From an uncultured Eubacteriales bacterium (GTDB lineage: Bacteria; Bacillota; Clostridia; Oscillospirales; Acutalibacteraceae), in contig CAKSLH010000002.1 in NCBI GenBank assembly GCA_934466515.1, forward strand, positions 124,001 to 188,000: a stretch of DNA of 64,000 nt, read 5' to 3'. Below, one piece after another: positions 33,115 to 42,519 of the stretch. The position numbers and the translations under genes were made by a program. Numbering within the stretch: the first letter of the stretch is position 1; each line of letters starts with the position of its first letter. Below the pieces are notes generated by a model. The model saw nothing but the letters and a program-made list of their open reading frames with translations. It made no database searches and was not told the origin of the DNA.

Positions 33115-33723
33115 TTAACCTCCGATTCCTGCAAATCCCAAAAATGAAAGGGAAACAAGCGCCGCCGCAATAAGTGTGATTGGAAGTCCCTTTAAAAATT
33201 CGGGGACATCGGCGGTTTCAAGTCTTTCGCGGACTCCTGAGAATAAAAGCATTGCGAGCAAAAATCCTGCGCCTGCCGCAAATGCGTTTGTAAGAGAGAA
33301 AAGATAGAGCTTTGAAAAAGAATAAGCCTTTGCGTCAAAGTCGGTGGTGTTAAGCATGGTAATTCCGAGCACCGCGCAGTTGGTCGTTATAAGCGGAAGA
33401 TAAATTCCGAGCGCCAGATAAAGGGGTCTCATGAATTTTTTCATAAGAATTTCGAGCAGCTGAACAACCGCCGCAATAACAAGAATGAAAACCACCGTAA
33501 GAAGATATTCGTATTTATCCCTCAATATGAAATAATAAATAGGATAGGTGACGGCAGTTGAAATAATCATAACAAGAATAACCGCAAGGCTCATGGAAAC
33601 AGCCGTGGAAGTTTTTTTGGAAACTCCTAAGAATGAGCAAATTCCTAAAAACTTCGAAAGCACCATGTTGTTGCTGAGTATTCCTGCAAGAAGAATGGAA
33701 GCGAGCATTACATAAGTGTTCAT
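33115..33723 (-). CDS. rnfA: Rnf complex subunit A
   Basis: Integral membrane subunit, 202 residues, six hydrophobic segments; it contains LSNNMVLSKFLGICSFLGVS and PLITTNCAVLGITML, the RnfA signatures that hold a membrane [2Fe-2S] site with RnfE cysteines. The family start MNTYVMLASILLAG fixes the start at ATG 33723, overlapping rnfE's stop by 4 bases, with GAGGAGG upstream. Confidence 0.95.
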   Translation of the reverse strand: MNTYVMLASILLAGILSNNMVLSKFLGICSFLGVSKKTSTAVSMSLAVILVMIISTAVTYPIYYFILRDKYEYLLTVVFILVIAAVVQLLEILMKKFMRPLYLALGIYLPLITTNCAVLGITMLNTTDFDAKAYSFSKLYLFSLTNAFAAGAGFLLAMLLFSGVRERLETADVPEFLKGLPITLIAAALVSLSFLGFAGIGG

Positions 33724-34403
33724 TTCGCACATTCCTCCTCGGCTTTAACATTTGAGCAAATTCCTTTTGAGGGGCAGTTTTTGCAGTTCATTTCTTCTAT
33801 CGGCTTTTTGCCTGACTTTTTAGCCAATGCGTTTGATACCGCGACGAGAATTCCGAATACAAAGAATCCTCCGGGCGGCAAAAGGAAAATAACCATCGGG
33901 CTTATAACCTTTGAGGTTACAGGCAGGGCAAAGAATGTTCCCGCGCCCAAAAATTCCCTGATTATTCCCATTAAAGTCAGGGTCGCCGTAAAGCCTATTC
34001 CCATTCCGAGACCGTCAAGCACGCTCGGCAAAACGGGGTTTTTAGAGGCGAACATTTCAGCTCTCGCAAGAATAATACAGTTAACAACTATAAGAGGCAA
34101 AAATATTCCGAGCGATTTATCTATAGCCGGCGCATAAGCCTTTACAAGCAGCTGAACTACGCTTACAAAGCCTGCGATAATCGTGATAAAAGCAGGAATT
34201 CTTACCCTGTCTGGGATTACCTTTCTAAGCAGGGAAATAACAAGATTTGAGCATATTAAAACGGCTGTTGCGGCAATTCCCATTCCGAGGCCGTTTTTTG
34301 CAGAGGTTGTAACGGCAAGGGTTGGACAGGTGCCGAGTACAAGCCTTAAAACGGGGTTTTCTTTTATAAGTCCGTTTGTCAAAACCTTAACATTATTATT
34401 CAT
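33720..34403 (-). CDS. rnfE: Rnf complex subunit E
   Basis: Membrane subunit paralogous to RnfA, 227 residues, with NPVLRLVLGTCPTLAVTTSA, LPLIVVNCIILARAEMFAS and six hydrophobic segments. The C-terminal tail has additional cysteines (CKNCPSKGICSNVKAEEEC), longer than in proteobacterial RnfE. It overlaps rnfG by 8 bases. It pairs with RnfA in the electron path across the membrane. Confidence 0.95.
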   Translation of the reverse strand: MNNNVKVLTNGLIKENPVLRLVLGTCPTLAVTTSAKNGLGMGIAATAVLICSNLVISLLRKVIPDRVRIPAFITIIAGFVSVVQLLVKAYAPAIDKSLGIFLPLIVVNCIILARAEMFASKNPVLPSVLDGLGMGIGFTATLTLMGIIREFLGAGTFFALPVTSKVISPMVIFLLPPGGFFVFGILVAVSNALAKKSGKKPIEEMNCKNCPSKGICSNVKAEEECAK

Positions 34404-34983
34404 CTGTACCGTCGCCCTCCGTTCCTTTTGCGGCTTTAAGAGCCTTGTTTACGGCATTTGTAACAGCTCTTGAGCTTCTTGTGGCTCCCGTAACCGCGTT
34501 TACTTCGTTTTTATTTCCGTCCGCACCGTTTTTAACAACGCTTATTTCGTTTTTAAGGCCCGAATACTGCTTTGCAAAATCGGCTTTAAGAACATTTTGC
34601 CCAAGCCCGGGGGTTTCATCGTCAGCAGAGAGAATTTTTATGGCTTTAACCGTTTTGTCGGGGTTTACAGCCGTCATAACCGAAACATCTCCGCCGTAGC
34701 CCTTTGAAGAGGTAATAAAAATATATCCTATCTCTTCTCCGTCCTTAACGGCCTTATAAGACCCGTCGATATCCTCGCCTGAAACGGGAAACTCAACATA
34801 TTCGTCTGCCTGAATAAGCTCGCTCATGGATTTGTTTTGATTGTCCTTAGTAAGCTTTTCGATTTTTTTCTTAGTCAGCATATTTGTTCCGCTGAGCGCT
34901 AAGGTCACGACAAGACAGATACAAACGAGCGTAAGCGTAGGAAACAGCAGGTCGGATTTAAAGTTTATCTTTTTCTCACTCAT
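34396..34983 (-). CDS. rnfG: Rnf complex subunit G (covalent FMN)
   Basis: Flavoprotein subunit with one N-terminal membrane anchor (LLFPTLTLVCICLVVTLALS) and an FMN-binding domain. The flavinylation motif TGATRSS places the FMN on Thr168. 195 residues. ATG 34983 follows AAGGAGGTTAAAGCAG; the longer upstream reading has no support. It overlaps rnfD by 8 bases. Confidence 0.95.
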   Translation of the reverse strand: MSEKKINFKSDLLFPTLTLVCICLVVTLALSGTNMLTKKKIEKLTKDNQNKSMSELIQADEYVEFPVSGEDIDGSYKAVKDGEEIGYIFITSSKGYGGDVSVMTAVNPDKTVKAIKILSADDETPGLGQNVLKADFAKQYSGLKNEISVVKNGADGNKNEVNAVTGATRSSRAVTNAVNKALKAAKGTEGDGTDE

Positions 34984-35920
34984 CTGCTTTAACCTCCTTA
35001 ACAAAACCGAAAGGCTTTCTTAAAGTAAATCTGTTGATAAGCGGAGTTGCAATATTCATAAGAATTATCGAATAAGAAACTCCCTCTGGCAGACTTCCGT
35101 ATTTCCTTATAGCGAATGTTATAGCGCCGCAGCCTATTCCGAAAATTATTTTTCCGAGCAGGCTTGTAGGCGATGTAGTATAATCGGTAGCCATGAATAT
35201 TGCTCCGAGCATTAAACCGCCCGTGAAAAGCTGCATGGGAGCGTTCGCTCCTGTAAGCAGGCTGAGTACAGCAACCGTTCCTAAAAATGATAAAGGAATT
35301 GCGGGGGAGATAATCTTTCTGATAACAAGATAAGCTCCGCCGATTAAAAGAAGAAATGCGCTTGTTTCTCCGATACATCCTCTGTAAAGACCGAAAAACG
35401 CATATTTGAGGCTTATACCTGCACTCGGGTCGCTCAAAGGCGTTGCGCTTGTGATAATTCCCGCGGTTTTTCCGGTTGAAAAAATCGGGTCAATAAATCT
35501 GTTCATTGCAGACGGAAAGGAAACCATAAGAATAATTCTTGCGGCTATCGCAGGGTTAACAAAATTGTGACCTAATCCTCCGAACATCTGCTTGACAATT
35601 ATAATTGCCGCAAATGAGCCTATTGCCGCCATCCATAACGGAATTTTAGGACTTAAATTCATTCCTAAAAGAAGTCCTGTAACCACTGCCGAAAAATCGC
35701 CGACAGAATTAGGCTTTTTAAAAATTAAGTTCCATAAAAATTCAGATAAAACCGATACAGCAACGCAAACTAAAAGCACAAGCACTGCATGAATTCCGAA
35801 AAGAATACATCCGAAAACCGCCGCCGGCAACAAAGCTATTACAACATCTGCCATAATTCCGCGCGTGGTTTCGGGGTGGCGGATATGAGGTGAAGAGGAA
35901 GCCTTTAAAATTTCTTTCAT
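34976..35920 (-). CDS. rnfD: Rnf complex subunit D (covalent FMN)
   Basis: Membrane subunit of 314 residues with about ten hydrophobic segments. The covalent FMN site is TSATPLSDPSAG, with Thr160 as the likely acceptor. Other signatures are GGLGHNFVNPAIAARI and MATDYTTSPT. It forms part of the Na+ or H+ translocating core. ATGA overlap with rnfC and a ribosome site AGGAGGAATAAAA inside rnfC. Confidence 0.96.
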   Translation of the reverse strand: MKEILKASSSPHIRHPETTRGIMADVVIALLPAAVFGCILFGIHAVLVLLVCVAVSVLSEFLWNLIFKKPNSVGDFSAVVTGLLLGMNLSPKIPLWMAAIGSFAAIIIVKQMFGGLGHNFVNPAIAARIILMVSFPSAMNRFIDPIFSTGKTAGIITSATPLSDPSAGISLKYAFFGLYRGCIGETSAFLLLIGGAYLVIRKIISPAIPLSFLGTVAVLSLLTGANAPMQLFTGGLMLGAIFMATDYTTSPTSLLGKIIFGIGCGAITFAIRKYGSLPEGVSYSIILMNIATPLINRFTLRKPFGFVKEVKADE

Positions 35921-37248
35921 TTTTTATTCCTCCTGAGTTCTGCTTTTGCGGTGCGCATTGCCTGTGTAAGCGGACGGGATGCCGGACATACATAAGAGCA
36001 ACAGCCGCATTCGATACAGTAAGCGGTGTTTAAATTTTCAAGTTTGTCATGCAAACCGGCATTCAGCGCCGCCTCAACGCTTGCGGGGTATAGCTTCATC
36101 GGACAGGCTTTGGCGCATCTTCCGCAGTGAATACAGCCGGTAGTTTTCTTAGCGGCTTTCGGCTTCATAAATAAAACCGCGTTCGTCCGCTTTTCTATGA
36201 CTGCGTTTTCATCGGCAATTGCTGTACCCATCATCGGTCCGCCGAGGATTATTTTATCCGCGTCAATTTCTTCTTCGCTTATAAACCTTTCGATATCCTT
36301 AACAGATGTTCCGATAGGAACCTGCAGATTTTTAGGCTCTTTAATTGCCGTTCCGTCAACCGTGATTCTTTTTGATACGAGCGGCATGCCGGTTGTAATA
36401 AATCTGTAAAGCGTTCCGATAGTGGTGATATTTGAAACTATACATCCGACATCGCTCGGAAGCTTTCCTAAAGGAATTTTTCTTCCCGTAGCAGAGTAGA
36501 CAATCAGCTTTTCCGCTCCCTGAGGGTATTTGTCGGGAAGCCTCATAAGCTTAACCGTATCGTTCGCGTCACGGTGGTCGGCGGCGACAAGCATAAGCTT
36601 GTCTATAGCCTTCGGCTTATTGCTTTCAACGCAGATTATAACCCTTTGCAAATGCAGAATTTCCTTGATTAAATAAACACCTTCAATTATATCATTGAAG
36701 TTTTCAAGGCTTTCTCTGTAGTCCGATGTGATATACGGCTCGCATTCGGCGGCGTTAACAATAAGTGTATCTATTTTAACGGCGGTTTCCGCCTTGAATT
36801 TTATATATGTCGGAAAACCCGCTCCGCCTAAGCCGACAAGACCGCATTCAAACGCCGCCTTTTCAAGATCCTCTTCCGATTTCACCTTAAATGGCTTAAG
36901 AGCAGGGTCCGGTGTCATTTCACCGTCGGACTTTATTATTATACATTTAATAGCTTTGCCGTTAATATCAATATCCTTGATATCCGAAACCTCGCCCGAA
37001 CAGCTTGAATGAATAGGGGCTGAAACCGCCTTCTCGCTTTGAGCGATTTTTGTTCCGACGAAAACCTTATCGCCTTTTTTTACAATCGGCTCGCATGGCG
37101 CGCCGATATGCTGTAAAAGAGGAATACATACGCTTTCGCTTACGGGCATTGAAAAGGTTTCGAAATTTTCCGTGTTCTTGTTATGCTCAAGCTCCGTTCC
37201 GCCGCGGAATCTCTTTACCGGCGAAAGTATGCTTTCCGGTGCTTTCAT
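35917..37248 (-). CDS. rnfC: Rnf complex subunit C (NADH-binding)
   Basis: Peripheral subunit of 443 residues that exchanges electrons with NAD(H). It has GLVGLGGAGFPTYIKF (nucleotide/FMN-binding region like NuoF), a SLBB-like stretch and two 4Fe-4S motifs, CIHCGRCAKACPM and CIECGCCSYVCPA. ATG 37248 follows AACGGAGGGAAAGCG. First gene of rnfCDGEAB, the order typical of Clostridia. The complex couples ferredoxin oxidation to an ion gradient for ATP synthesis or drives reverse electron flow. Confidence 0.97.
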   Translation of the reverse strand: MKAPESILSPVKRFRGGTELEHNKNTENFETFSMPVSESVCIPLLQHIGAPCEPIVKKGDKVFVGTKIAQSEKAVSAPIHSSCSGEVSDIKDIDINGKAIKCIIIKSDGEMTPDPALKPFKVKSEEDLEKAAFECGLVGLGGAGFPTYIKFKAETAVKIDTLIVNAAECEPYITSDYRESLENFNDIIEGVYLIKEILHLQRVIICVESNKPKAIDKLMLVAADHRDANDTVKLMRLPDKYPQGAEKLIVYSATGRKIPLGKLPSDVGCIVSNITTIGTLYRFITTGMPLVSKRITVDGTAIKEPKNLQVPIGTSVKDIERFISEEEIDADKIILGGPMMGTAIADENAVIEKRTNAVLFMKPKAAKKTTGCIHCGRCAKACPMKLYPASVEAALNAGLHDKLENLNTAYCIECGCCSYVCPASRPLTQAMRTAKAELRRNKK

Positions 37249-37280
37249 CGCTTTCCCTCCGTTAATAGTAATATAACTAT

Positions 37281-37309
37281 ATAATACTACAAAATTAAGC
37301 CTATTACAA
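37281..37309 (-). promoter_or_regulatory. Promoter of the rnf operon
   Basis: On the minus strand, TTGTAA (37309-37304), 17-base spacer, TATTAT (37286-37281), 33 bases before the rnfC start. Confidence 0.75.
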
Positions 37310-37329
37310 GTATTTATGATATTAAAATG

Positions 37330-37464
37330 TTCTTTAAAAAATCACTTTGAAAACCATGTTACAGGTCTGTTTAGATGTCTGTATTTTTTGCAGATATCTT
37401 GTCTTGCTTGTTTAATCCTTTCGGAATTTATACGGAGAAGATGCGCAGGAAACCGCCGAATGAC
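37330..37464. other. Non-coding stretch between the rnf promoter and the pda terminator
   Basis: No supported ORF on either strand. It holds T-rich sequence with scattered repeats of CAGAC/TCTG type and a GGAAACCGCCGAATGAC-like end next to the terminator. I do not recognise a riboswitch family. Confidence 0.4.
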
Positions 37465-37502
37465 AAAAAACCTCTCACACCTTTCGGCGTGAGAGGTTTT
37501 TT
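37465..37502. terminator. Bidirectional terminator downstream of the deacetylase
   Basis: AAAAAACCTCTCAC pairs with GTGAGAGGTTTTTT around a small GC-containing inner stem and TTTC loop; T6 is present on both strands. Confidence 0.9.
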
Positions 37503-37512
37503 AAAATATTGA

Positions 37513-38274
37513 TTATTCTCCGTCTTTTGTTCTGCACTGCTTGCCTGTTGAATCAATATGATAATTTTCTTTCATTATAAGGTCTGATATAAATACGAAT
37601 TCAAAGCCCTTTTTCTTTAGGTTTTTTAAAATCATAGGAAGCGCTTCGGGAGTGTGGTCCGCGTCATTATGAAAAAGAACTATACTTCCGTTTTCAACCT
37701 TATCGGTAACCCTTTTGTATATGCTTTGCGGCGTTGCGCTGTCCTGCCAGTCAAGACTGTCAACTGACCATTGAATCGCATACATTCTTTCATTTTCAAC
37801 CGCCTCTACAACGCAGTTGTCATAATCGCCGTAGGGCGGTCTTAAAAGGGTAGGGCAGACGCCCGTAATACTTTCAATCTTTTTGTTGCAGGCTTCTATT
37901 TCGTTTTTCATCTGCTGCATAGAAAGCTGGGTCATGTGAGGGTGGGTGTTTGAATGGTTTTGAATTTGAAAGCCCGCCTTGCTAAGCGCCTCGACGGATT
38001 CGGGGTATTTATCAACCCAGCTTCCCACAACAAAAAATGTTGCGGGCGCGTTATATTCCTTTAATATTTTTATAAGCGTTTCGGTGTCGTCATTGCCCCA
38101 AGCCGCGTCAAAGCTTAAGGCGACCTGTTTCTTTTCGGTTTCAACGCAGTAAATAGGAAGTTTTCGCTCCTTGTCGGCAAAAACTGCAGTTGAGCCGATG
38201 ATTATAAGCACCGCGCTTAAAATTATACCGAGACCGAGCATAATCTGCTTTTTTGTTAATAAAAGTAATTTCAT
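37513..38274 (-). CDS. Polysaccharide deacetylase, PdaB-like
   Basis: Secreted or membrane-anchored NodB-domain deacetylase of 253 residues. One N-terminal membrane segment (IMLGLGIILSAVLIIIGSTA) precedes the catalytic domain. Metal and catalytic motifs: SFDAAWGNDDT (motif 1), HSNTHPHMTQ (motif 2), RPPYGDYD (motif 3). The SFDAAWG form is typical of the PdaB group linked to spore cortex, but the substrate is inferred. ATG 38274 follows GAGGTGTATTAT. Alone between two terminators or leaders, so monocistronic. Confidence 0.92.
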   Translation of the reverse strand: MKLLLLTKKQIMLGLGIILSAVLIIIGSTAVFADKERKLPIYCVETEKKQVALSFDAAWGNDDTETLIKILKEYNAPATFFVVGSWVDKYPESVEALSKAGFQIQNHSNTHPHMTQLSMQQMKNEIEACNKKIESITGVCPTLLRPPYGDYDNCVVEAVENERMYAIQWSVDSLDWQDSATPQSIYKRVTDKVENGSIVLFHNDADHTPEALPMILKNLKKKGFEFVFISDLIMKENYHIDSTGKQCRTKDGE

Positions 38275-38391
38275 ATAATACACCTCAGTATTTTATATGC
38301 AGAGGTGTTTGTACTATATTATTAGATTTAGTTTATTTCATTGATAAATGTCAATTTACGGGGGACTGCCGCATGATATGAATTACAAAAA

Positions 38392-39144
38392 TTATAAGAA
38401 TAAAATATCCGCATTATCAAACGGAATAAATTCCGTCTTTGAAAATTCCCTTTTTAATTTTTCGCAGAGCGGTCTGATGATTATGTTTTCGGTCTGATAA
38501 TGGCCTGCGTCAAAAAGCGGGAAACCGGAGTTTAAAGCGTCAATGAAAACATTGTGCTTGATATCGGCGGTAAGAAAAGCGTCAAATCCGTTTGAAACAG
38601 CCTCGCTTAAATATCCGCCGCCCGAGCCTGAGCAAACAAGAACATTTTTTATTTCCCTGTTTGACGAAACATACCTTACCGATGTGTTAAGAGCGGATTT
38701 TACATTTTTCGCAAACTCTAAAGCGGAGCAGGGCTTAACTGTATTGGCACTCATTAAAATAAAACCGTCCAAAGCGGTAAAAGGTTTTATATTTTTAAGT
38801 CCCAAAGCTCTGCAAAGTTCATAATTAACACCGAATTCGGCTTGATCCAAATTCGTATGACACGAAATCACGCTGATATCGGCTCTTATAAGCTCATAAA
38901 CAACCGAGCCTGCGGTAACGCTTTTAATCGGGTCAAATATAACGGGATGATGTGTAATTATAAGCCTGCAATCAAGCTCTCTTGCCTTTTTTACAGCCTC
39001 AAGCGTGCAGTCCAATGTAACAAGCGCTTTTTTTACTTCGGAATTTTTATCGCCGACAAGCAAGCCTGCATTGTCAAAATCACAAGCGGAGGAAAAAGGG
39101 CAGAGGGTGTCTAAAAATTTATAAATATCTTTTATCTTAATCAT
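38392..39144 (-). CDS. Nif3-like dinuclear metal centre protein
   Basis: NIF3/YqfO-family protein of 250 residues. Conserved metal-site segments LIITHHPVIFDP, VISCHTNLDQAEFGVNYELC and FDAGHYQTENIII are present. Bacterial members lack the PII-like insertion here, so it is the short form. Proposed as GTP cyclohydrolase I type 2 in some organisms; this remains uncertain. It overlaps glnS by 4 bases and is likely in the same transcript. Confidence 0.92.
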   Translation of the reverse strand: MIKIKDIYKFLDTLCPFSSACDFDNAGLLVGDKNSEVKKALVTLDCTLEAVKKARELDCRLIITHHPVIFDPIKSVTAGSVVYELIRADISVISCHTNLDQAEFGVNYELCRALGLKNIKPFTALDGFILMSANTVKPCSALEFAKNVKSALNTSVRYVSSNREIKNVLVCSGSGGGYLSEAVSNGFDAFLTADIKHNVFIDALNSGFPLFDAGHYQTENIIIRPLCEKLKREFSKTEFIPFDNADILFL

Positions 39145-40832
39145 TTTTTCGGTGTAAATGAGTCCTTGAGGGCTACGGTGCGGTTAAATACAAGCCTGTT
39201 TTCGTCAGAATCCTTATCCACGCAAAAATAACCCTGTCTCATGAACTGGAAAGTGTCGCCGACCTTTGCGCTTAAAAGCGAGCGGTCAACCTTGCAGTCG
39301 GTTATTTCCTTTAAAGAATCGGGGTTAAGGTTGTCCGCAAAAGAGGAAACGCCCTCTTCATCGCTCGGATTTTCAACATTGAAAAGCCTGTCATAAAGCC
39401 TTACGGTTACATCCTCGGCAGTCTTTGCGCTTACCCAGTGAAGCGTTCCTTTTACCTTTCTCTTGTCCGCAGTATCTCCGCCGCGGCTTTCGGGGTCGTA
39501 TGTGCAGTGAACTGCTGTTATATTTCCGTTTCCGTCAGTTTCATGAGAAGCGTATTTAATATAATATGCACCTTTAAGACGGACTTCCTTTTCGGGGCAG
39601 AGCCTGAAATATTTCTTCGGCGGATCAAGCATAAAGTCGCTTTTTTCAATATAGATTTCCTTTGAAAATGTGACGGTGCTTTTTCCTTTTTCCGGAGCAT
39701 TCGGATTTTTGTCAAATTCGATTTCCTCGGTTTTTGACTCGTCATAGTTATCTATTATGACCTTAAGCGGCTCTAAAACCGCCATGGCCCTGTCGGCATG
39801 CTCGTTTAAATAATCTCTTACGCAGGATTCGAGCAAAGCGTAATCTATAACGCTGTAAGCCTTGGAAACTCCGATTTTATCGACAAAGGCTCTTACTGCC
39901 TCGGCAGGATAACCGCGCCTTCTTATTCCGCATATTGTAGCCATTCTCGGATCGTCCCAACCGCTTACAAGCTTATCGTTTACAAGCTTTAAGCATTTGC
40001 GCTTGCTCGTAAGAGTGTAGTTAACATTCATTCTCGCAAACTCAATCTGTCTCGGCGGATTTTTAATATCCGCGGCTTTTAATACCCAGTCATAAAGCGG
40101 ACGGTGGTTTTCAAACTCAAGCGAACATAACGAGTGGGTGACTCCCTCTTTCGCGTCGCTGAGCGGATGCGCGAAATCGTACATCGGATAAACGCACCAT
40201 TTGTCGCCCGTGCGGTGATGGGAAGCCTTTAAAATTCTGTAAATTATCGGGTCGCGCATATTGAGATTGGGCGATGACATATCTATTTTAGCTCTTAATA
40301 CCATAGAGCCTTCTTCGAATTCACCGGCGGTCATTCTTGCGAATAAATCCCTGTTTTCTTCAATCGGACGGTCGCGGTAGAGGCTTTCGGTTCCTGCCTG
40401 AGTAAGCGTTCCGCGCATTTCCCTTATTTTTTCGGGAGAGCTTTCGTCAACAAAAGCAAGACCCTTGTCTATAAGATATAAAGCGCAGTCATAAATATAA
40501 TCAAAATAGTCTGACGCATAATAAATATTATCCCAGTTAAAGCCGAGCCATTTTATATCTTCCTTAATAGCGTCAACATATTCGACATCCTCTTTTGTGG
40601 GATTTGTATCGTCAAGCCTTAAATTGCACTTTCCGCCGTATTTTTCGGCAGTTCCGAAATCAATACAAATAGCCTTTGCGTGGCCGATATGAAGATATCC
40701 GTTCGGCTCGGGCGGAAAACGGGTCTGAACATGATCATAAACGCCTTCCTTTAAATCCTCGTCAATAAAATCAAGAATAAAGTTTGACGGTGTATTTTCA
40801 TTATTTTTTTCTAATTCTTTATTTTCTTCCAT
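39141..40832 (-). CDS. glnS: Glutamine--tRNA ligase
   Basis: Charges tRNA-Gln directly with glutamine. 563 residues; class I synthetase motif RFPPEPNGYLHIGHAKAI, the specificity region LRLDDTNPTKEDVEYVDAI, the KMSKS-like loop NYTLTSKRKCLKLV and RRRGYPAEAVRAF. The C-terminal anticodon-binding barrels follow (KGTLHWVSAKTAEDVTVRLY). Presence of GlnRS in Firmicutes is patchy and linked to horizontal gain. It is 15 bases after gltX in the same direction. Confidence 0.96.
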   Translation of the reverse strand: MEENKELEKNNENTPSNFILDFIDEDLKEGVYDHVQTRFPPEPNGYLHIGHAKAICIDFGTAEKYGGKCNLRLDDTNPTKEDVEYVDAIKEDIKWLGFNWDNIYYASDYFDYIYDCALYLIDKGLAFVDESSPEKIREMRGTLTQAGTESLYRDRPIEENRDLFARMTAGEFEEGSMVLRAKIDMSSPNLNMRDPIIYRILKASHHRTGDKWCVYPMYDFAHPLSDAKEGVTHSLCSLEFENHRPLYDWVLKAADIKNPPRQIEFARMNVNYTLTSKRKCLKLVNDKLVSGWDDPRMATICGIRRRGYPAEAVRAFVDKIGVSKAYSVIDYALLESCVRDYLNEHADRAMAVLEPLKVIIDNYDESKTEEIEFDKNPNAPEKGKSTVTFSKEIYIEKSDFMLDPPKKYFRLCPEKEVRLKGAYYIKYASHETDGNGNITAVHCTYDPESRGGDTADKRKVKGTLHWVSAKTAEDVTVRLYDRLFNVENPSDEEGVSSFADNLNPDSLKEITDCKVDRSLLSAKVGDTFQFMRQGYFCVDKDSDENRLVFNRTVALKDSFTPKK

Positions 40833-40847
40833 TTGGTTTAACCTCTT

Positions 40848-42503
40848 TTAAAGTGAATTTATCATTTCGTCAATGCGTTTCATACTTCTTTCCTTGCCTA
40901 AAACCTGCATTATGCTGCAAAGATCCGGAGTGTTTCTCCTGCCTGTAACGGCAATTCTCAGCACGGTGCTTAAATCGCCCGCGCTTCCCTTGTAATTTTC
41001 AGGATTTTTCTTGTATTCCTTTGTGTCTGCGGCAAAATTAAGGCGGGGACAAAGCGATTTAATTTTGTCAAACCATTGCTGTCGGTCATCGGAAGAGCTG
41101 TAAATTTCTTTGTATTCCTTTAAAAATTCCTTTGCGTCCTCTTTTGAAATATTTTCGGGTATTTCATGGCAGGGGATATAAAGAGAATCGAAAAAGTAAG
41201 CGTAATAATCCTTTGCCTGAGACCATTTTGCGAGGTCTTTTCTCGGCTTGTTCGCGTTATCTCGATCAATTGCAAGCATATTAACGGTAAATTCAGAGTC
41301 CTTCGTTAAAAGCTCGAAAAATTCAGGGTCGAATTCCTTTGCCCAAGCGGTCAGCTTTTCGTAAACCTCTTTGCTTTTAAGCTTTGATATTTCGGTTTTG
41401 CTGACATCGTTAAGCTTGTCCGAGTCAAACAGCGCGCCCGAAACACTCATCTTTTTAAGATTGAATTTGAATTTGCGGTAATCCTCCGTGGGATTTGCCT
41501 TGCGCCAGTCCTCAAAATCGGAGGCGGCAATAGTCATTAAATATTCTATAACACTGCTTGCCTCATATCCCTCCTGCGCGAAATACTTAACGGCGGCCTC
41601 GGGGTCTTTTCTTTTGGAAATTTTCCTTTTCGCACCGTTTTCGGATTTCATAATAGGGGATATGTGCCCGTATTTAACAGGCTTAAAGCCTAAAAGCCTG
41701 AAAAGCTCAAGATGCTTTGGAACAGAGGAAATCCATTCGTCTCCGCGGAGAACATGGGTTGTGCGCATAAGGTGATCGTCAACAGCGTGCGCAAAATGAT
41801 AGGTCGGAATTCCGTCCGATTTTAATATAACAAAATCCTCGTCGTTTTCGGGCATTTCTATTCTGCCCTTTATAACATCGTCAAAGGCTATCCTTTTATC
41901 TTCGCTGCCCTGAGATTTAAGCCTTATAACAAAGGGCTTGTTTTCGCTTAATTCTTTTTTTACCTCTTCTAAGGTTATATTTCTGTGTTTTGCCCACTTA
42001 CCGTGATATCCGGTTCTGATTTTAAGCTTTTCCTGCTCTTCTCTTACCGTTTCAAGCTCTTCTGCTGTGCAGAAGCATGGGTAAGCAAGACCTCTTTTTA
42101 TAAGGTCCTTAGCATAAATCTGATAAATTTCCGCTCTTTTTGACTGCTGATAGGGTCCGTAATTTCCCGATTCCTCGTCTCCGCTTATAAAGCCCTCGTC
42201 AATTTTAATGCCGAATCTTTTAAGTCCGTCAATAATATCGGAAATTCCGCCCTCAACCTCGCGCTTTTTGTCCGTGTCCTCAATTCTTGTGAAAAACACG
42301 CCGTCAGAAACAGAGGCGGTAATTCTGTTAATAAGCGCCGTAAAAAGCGTTCCTAAATGAAGATATCCCGTAGGGCTCGGGGCAATTCTTGTCACTTTAG
42401 CGCCCTCTTTAAGCTCACGCGGAGGATAAAGGCTTTCGCAATATGTCGGGTCCTTGTCTATATCAGGCAGAAGAAGCTCCGCCAGCATTTCGTTTTCATT
42501 CAT
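40848..42503 (-). CDS. gltX: Glutamate--tRNA ligase
   Basis: Class I synthetase charging tRNA-Glu. About 551 residues from ATG 42503 (ribosome site GAGGAGAATTTTAAAATT). HIGH-like motif TRIAPSPTGYLHLGTLFTAL, specificity region FFTRIEDTDKKREVEGG, and KMSKS-like KRKISKRKDPEAAV. The C-terminal part is longer than in the E. coli enzyme and resembles the form in Oscillospirales. With glnS next door it is probably specific for tRNA-Glu; a misacylating copy cannot be excluded. Confidence 0.94.
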   Translation of the reverse strand: MNENEMLAELLLPDIDKDPTYCESLYPPRELKEGAKVTRIAPSPTGYLHLGTLFTALINRITASVSDGVFFTRIEDTDKKREVEGGISDIIDGLKRFGIKIDEGFISGDEESGNYGPYQQSKRAEIYQIYAKDLIKRGLAYPCFCTAEELETVREEQEKLKIRTGYHGKWAKHRNITLEEVKKELSENKPFVIRLKSQGSEDKRIAFDDVIKGRIEMPENDEDFVILKSDGIPTYHFAHAVDDHLMRTTHVLRGDEWISSVPKHLELFRLLGFKPVKYGHISPIMKSENGAKRKISKRKDPEAAVKYFAQEGYEASSVIEYLMTIAASDFEDWRKANPTEDYRKFKFNLKKMSVSGALFDSDKLNDVSKTEISKLKSKEVYEKLTAWAKEFDPEFFELLTKDSEFTVNMLAIDRDNANKPRKDLAKWSQAKDYYAYFFDSLYIPCHEIPENISKEDAKEFLKEYKEIYSSSDDRQQWFDKIKSLCPRLNFAADTKEYKKNPENYKGSAGDLSTVLRIAVTGRRNTPDLCSIMQVLGKERSMKRIDEMINSL

Positions 42504-42519
42504 AATTTTAAAATTCTCC

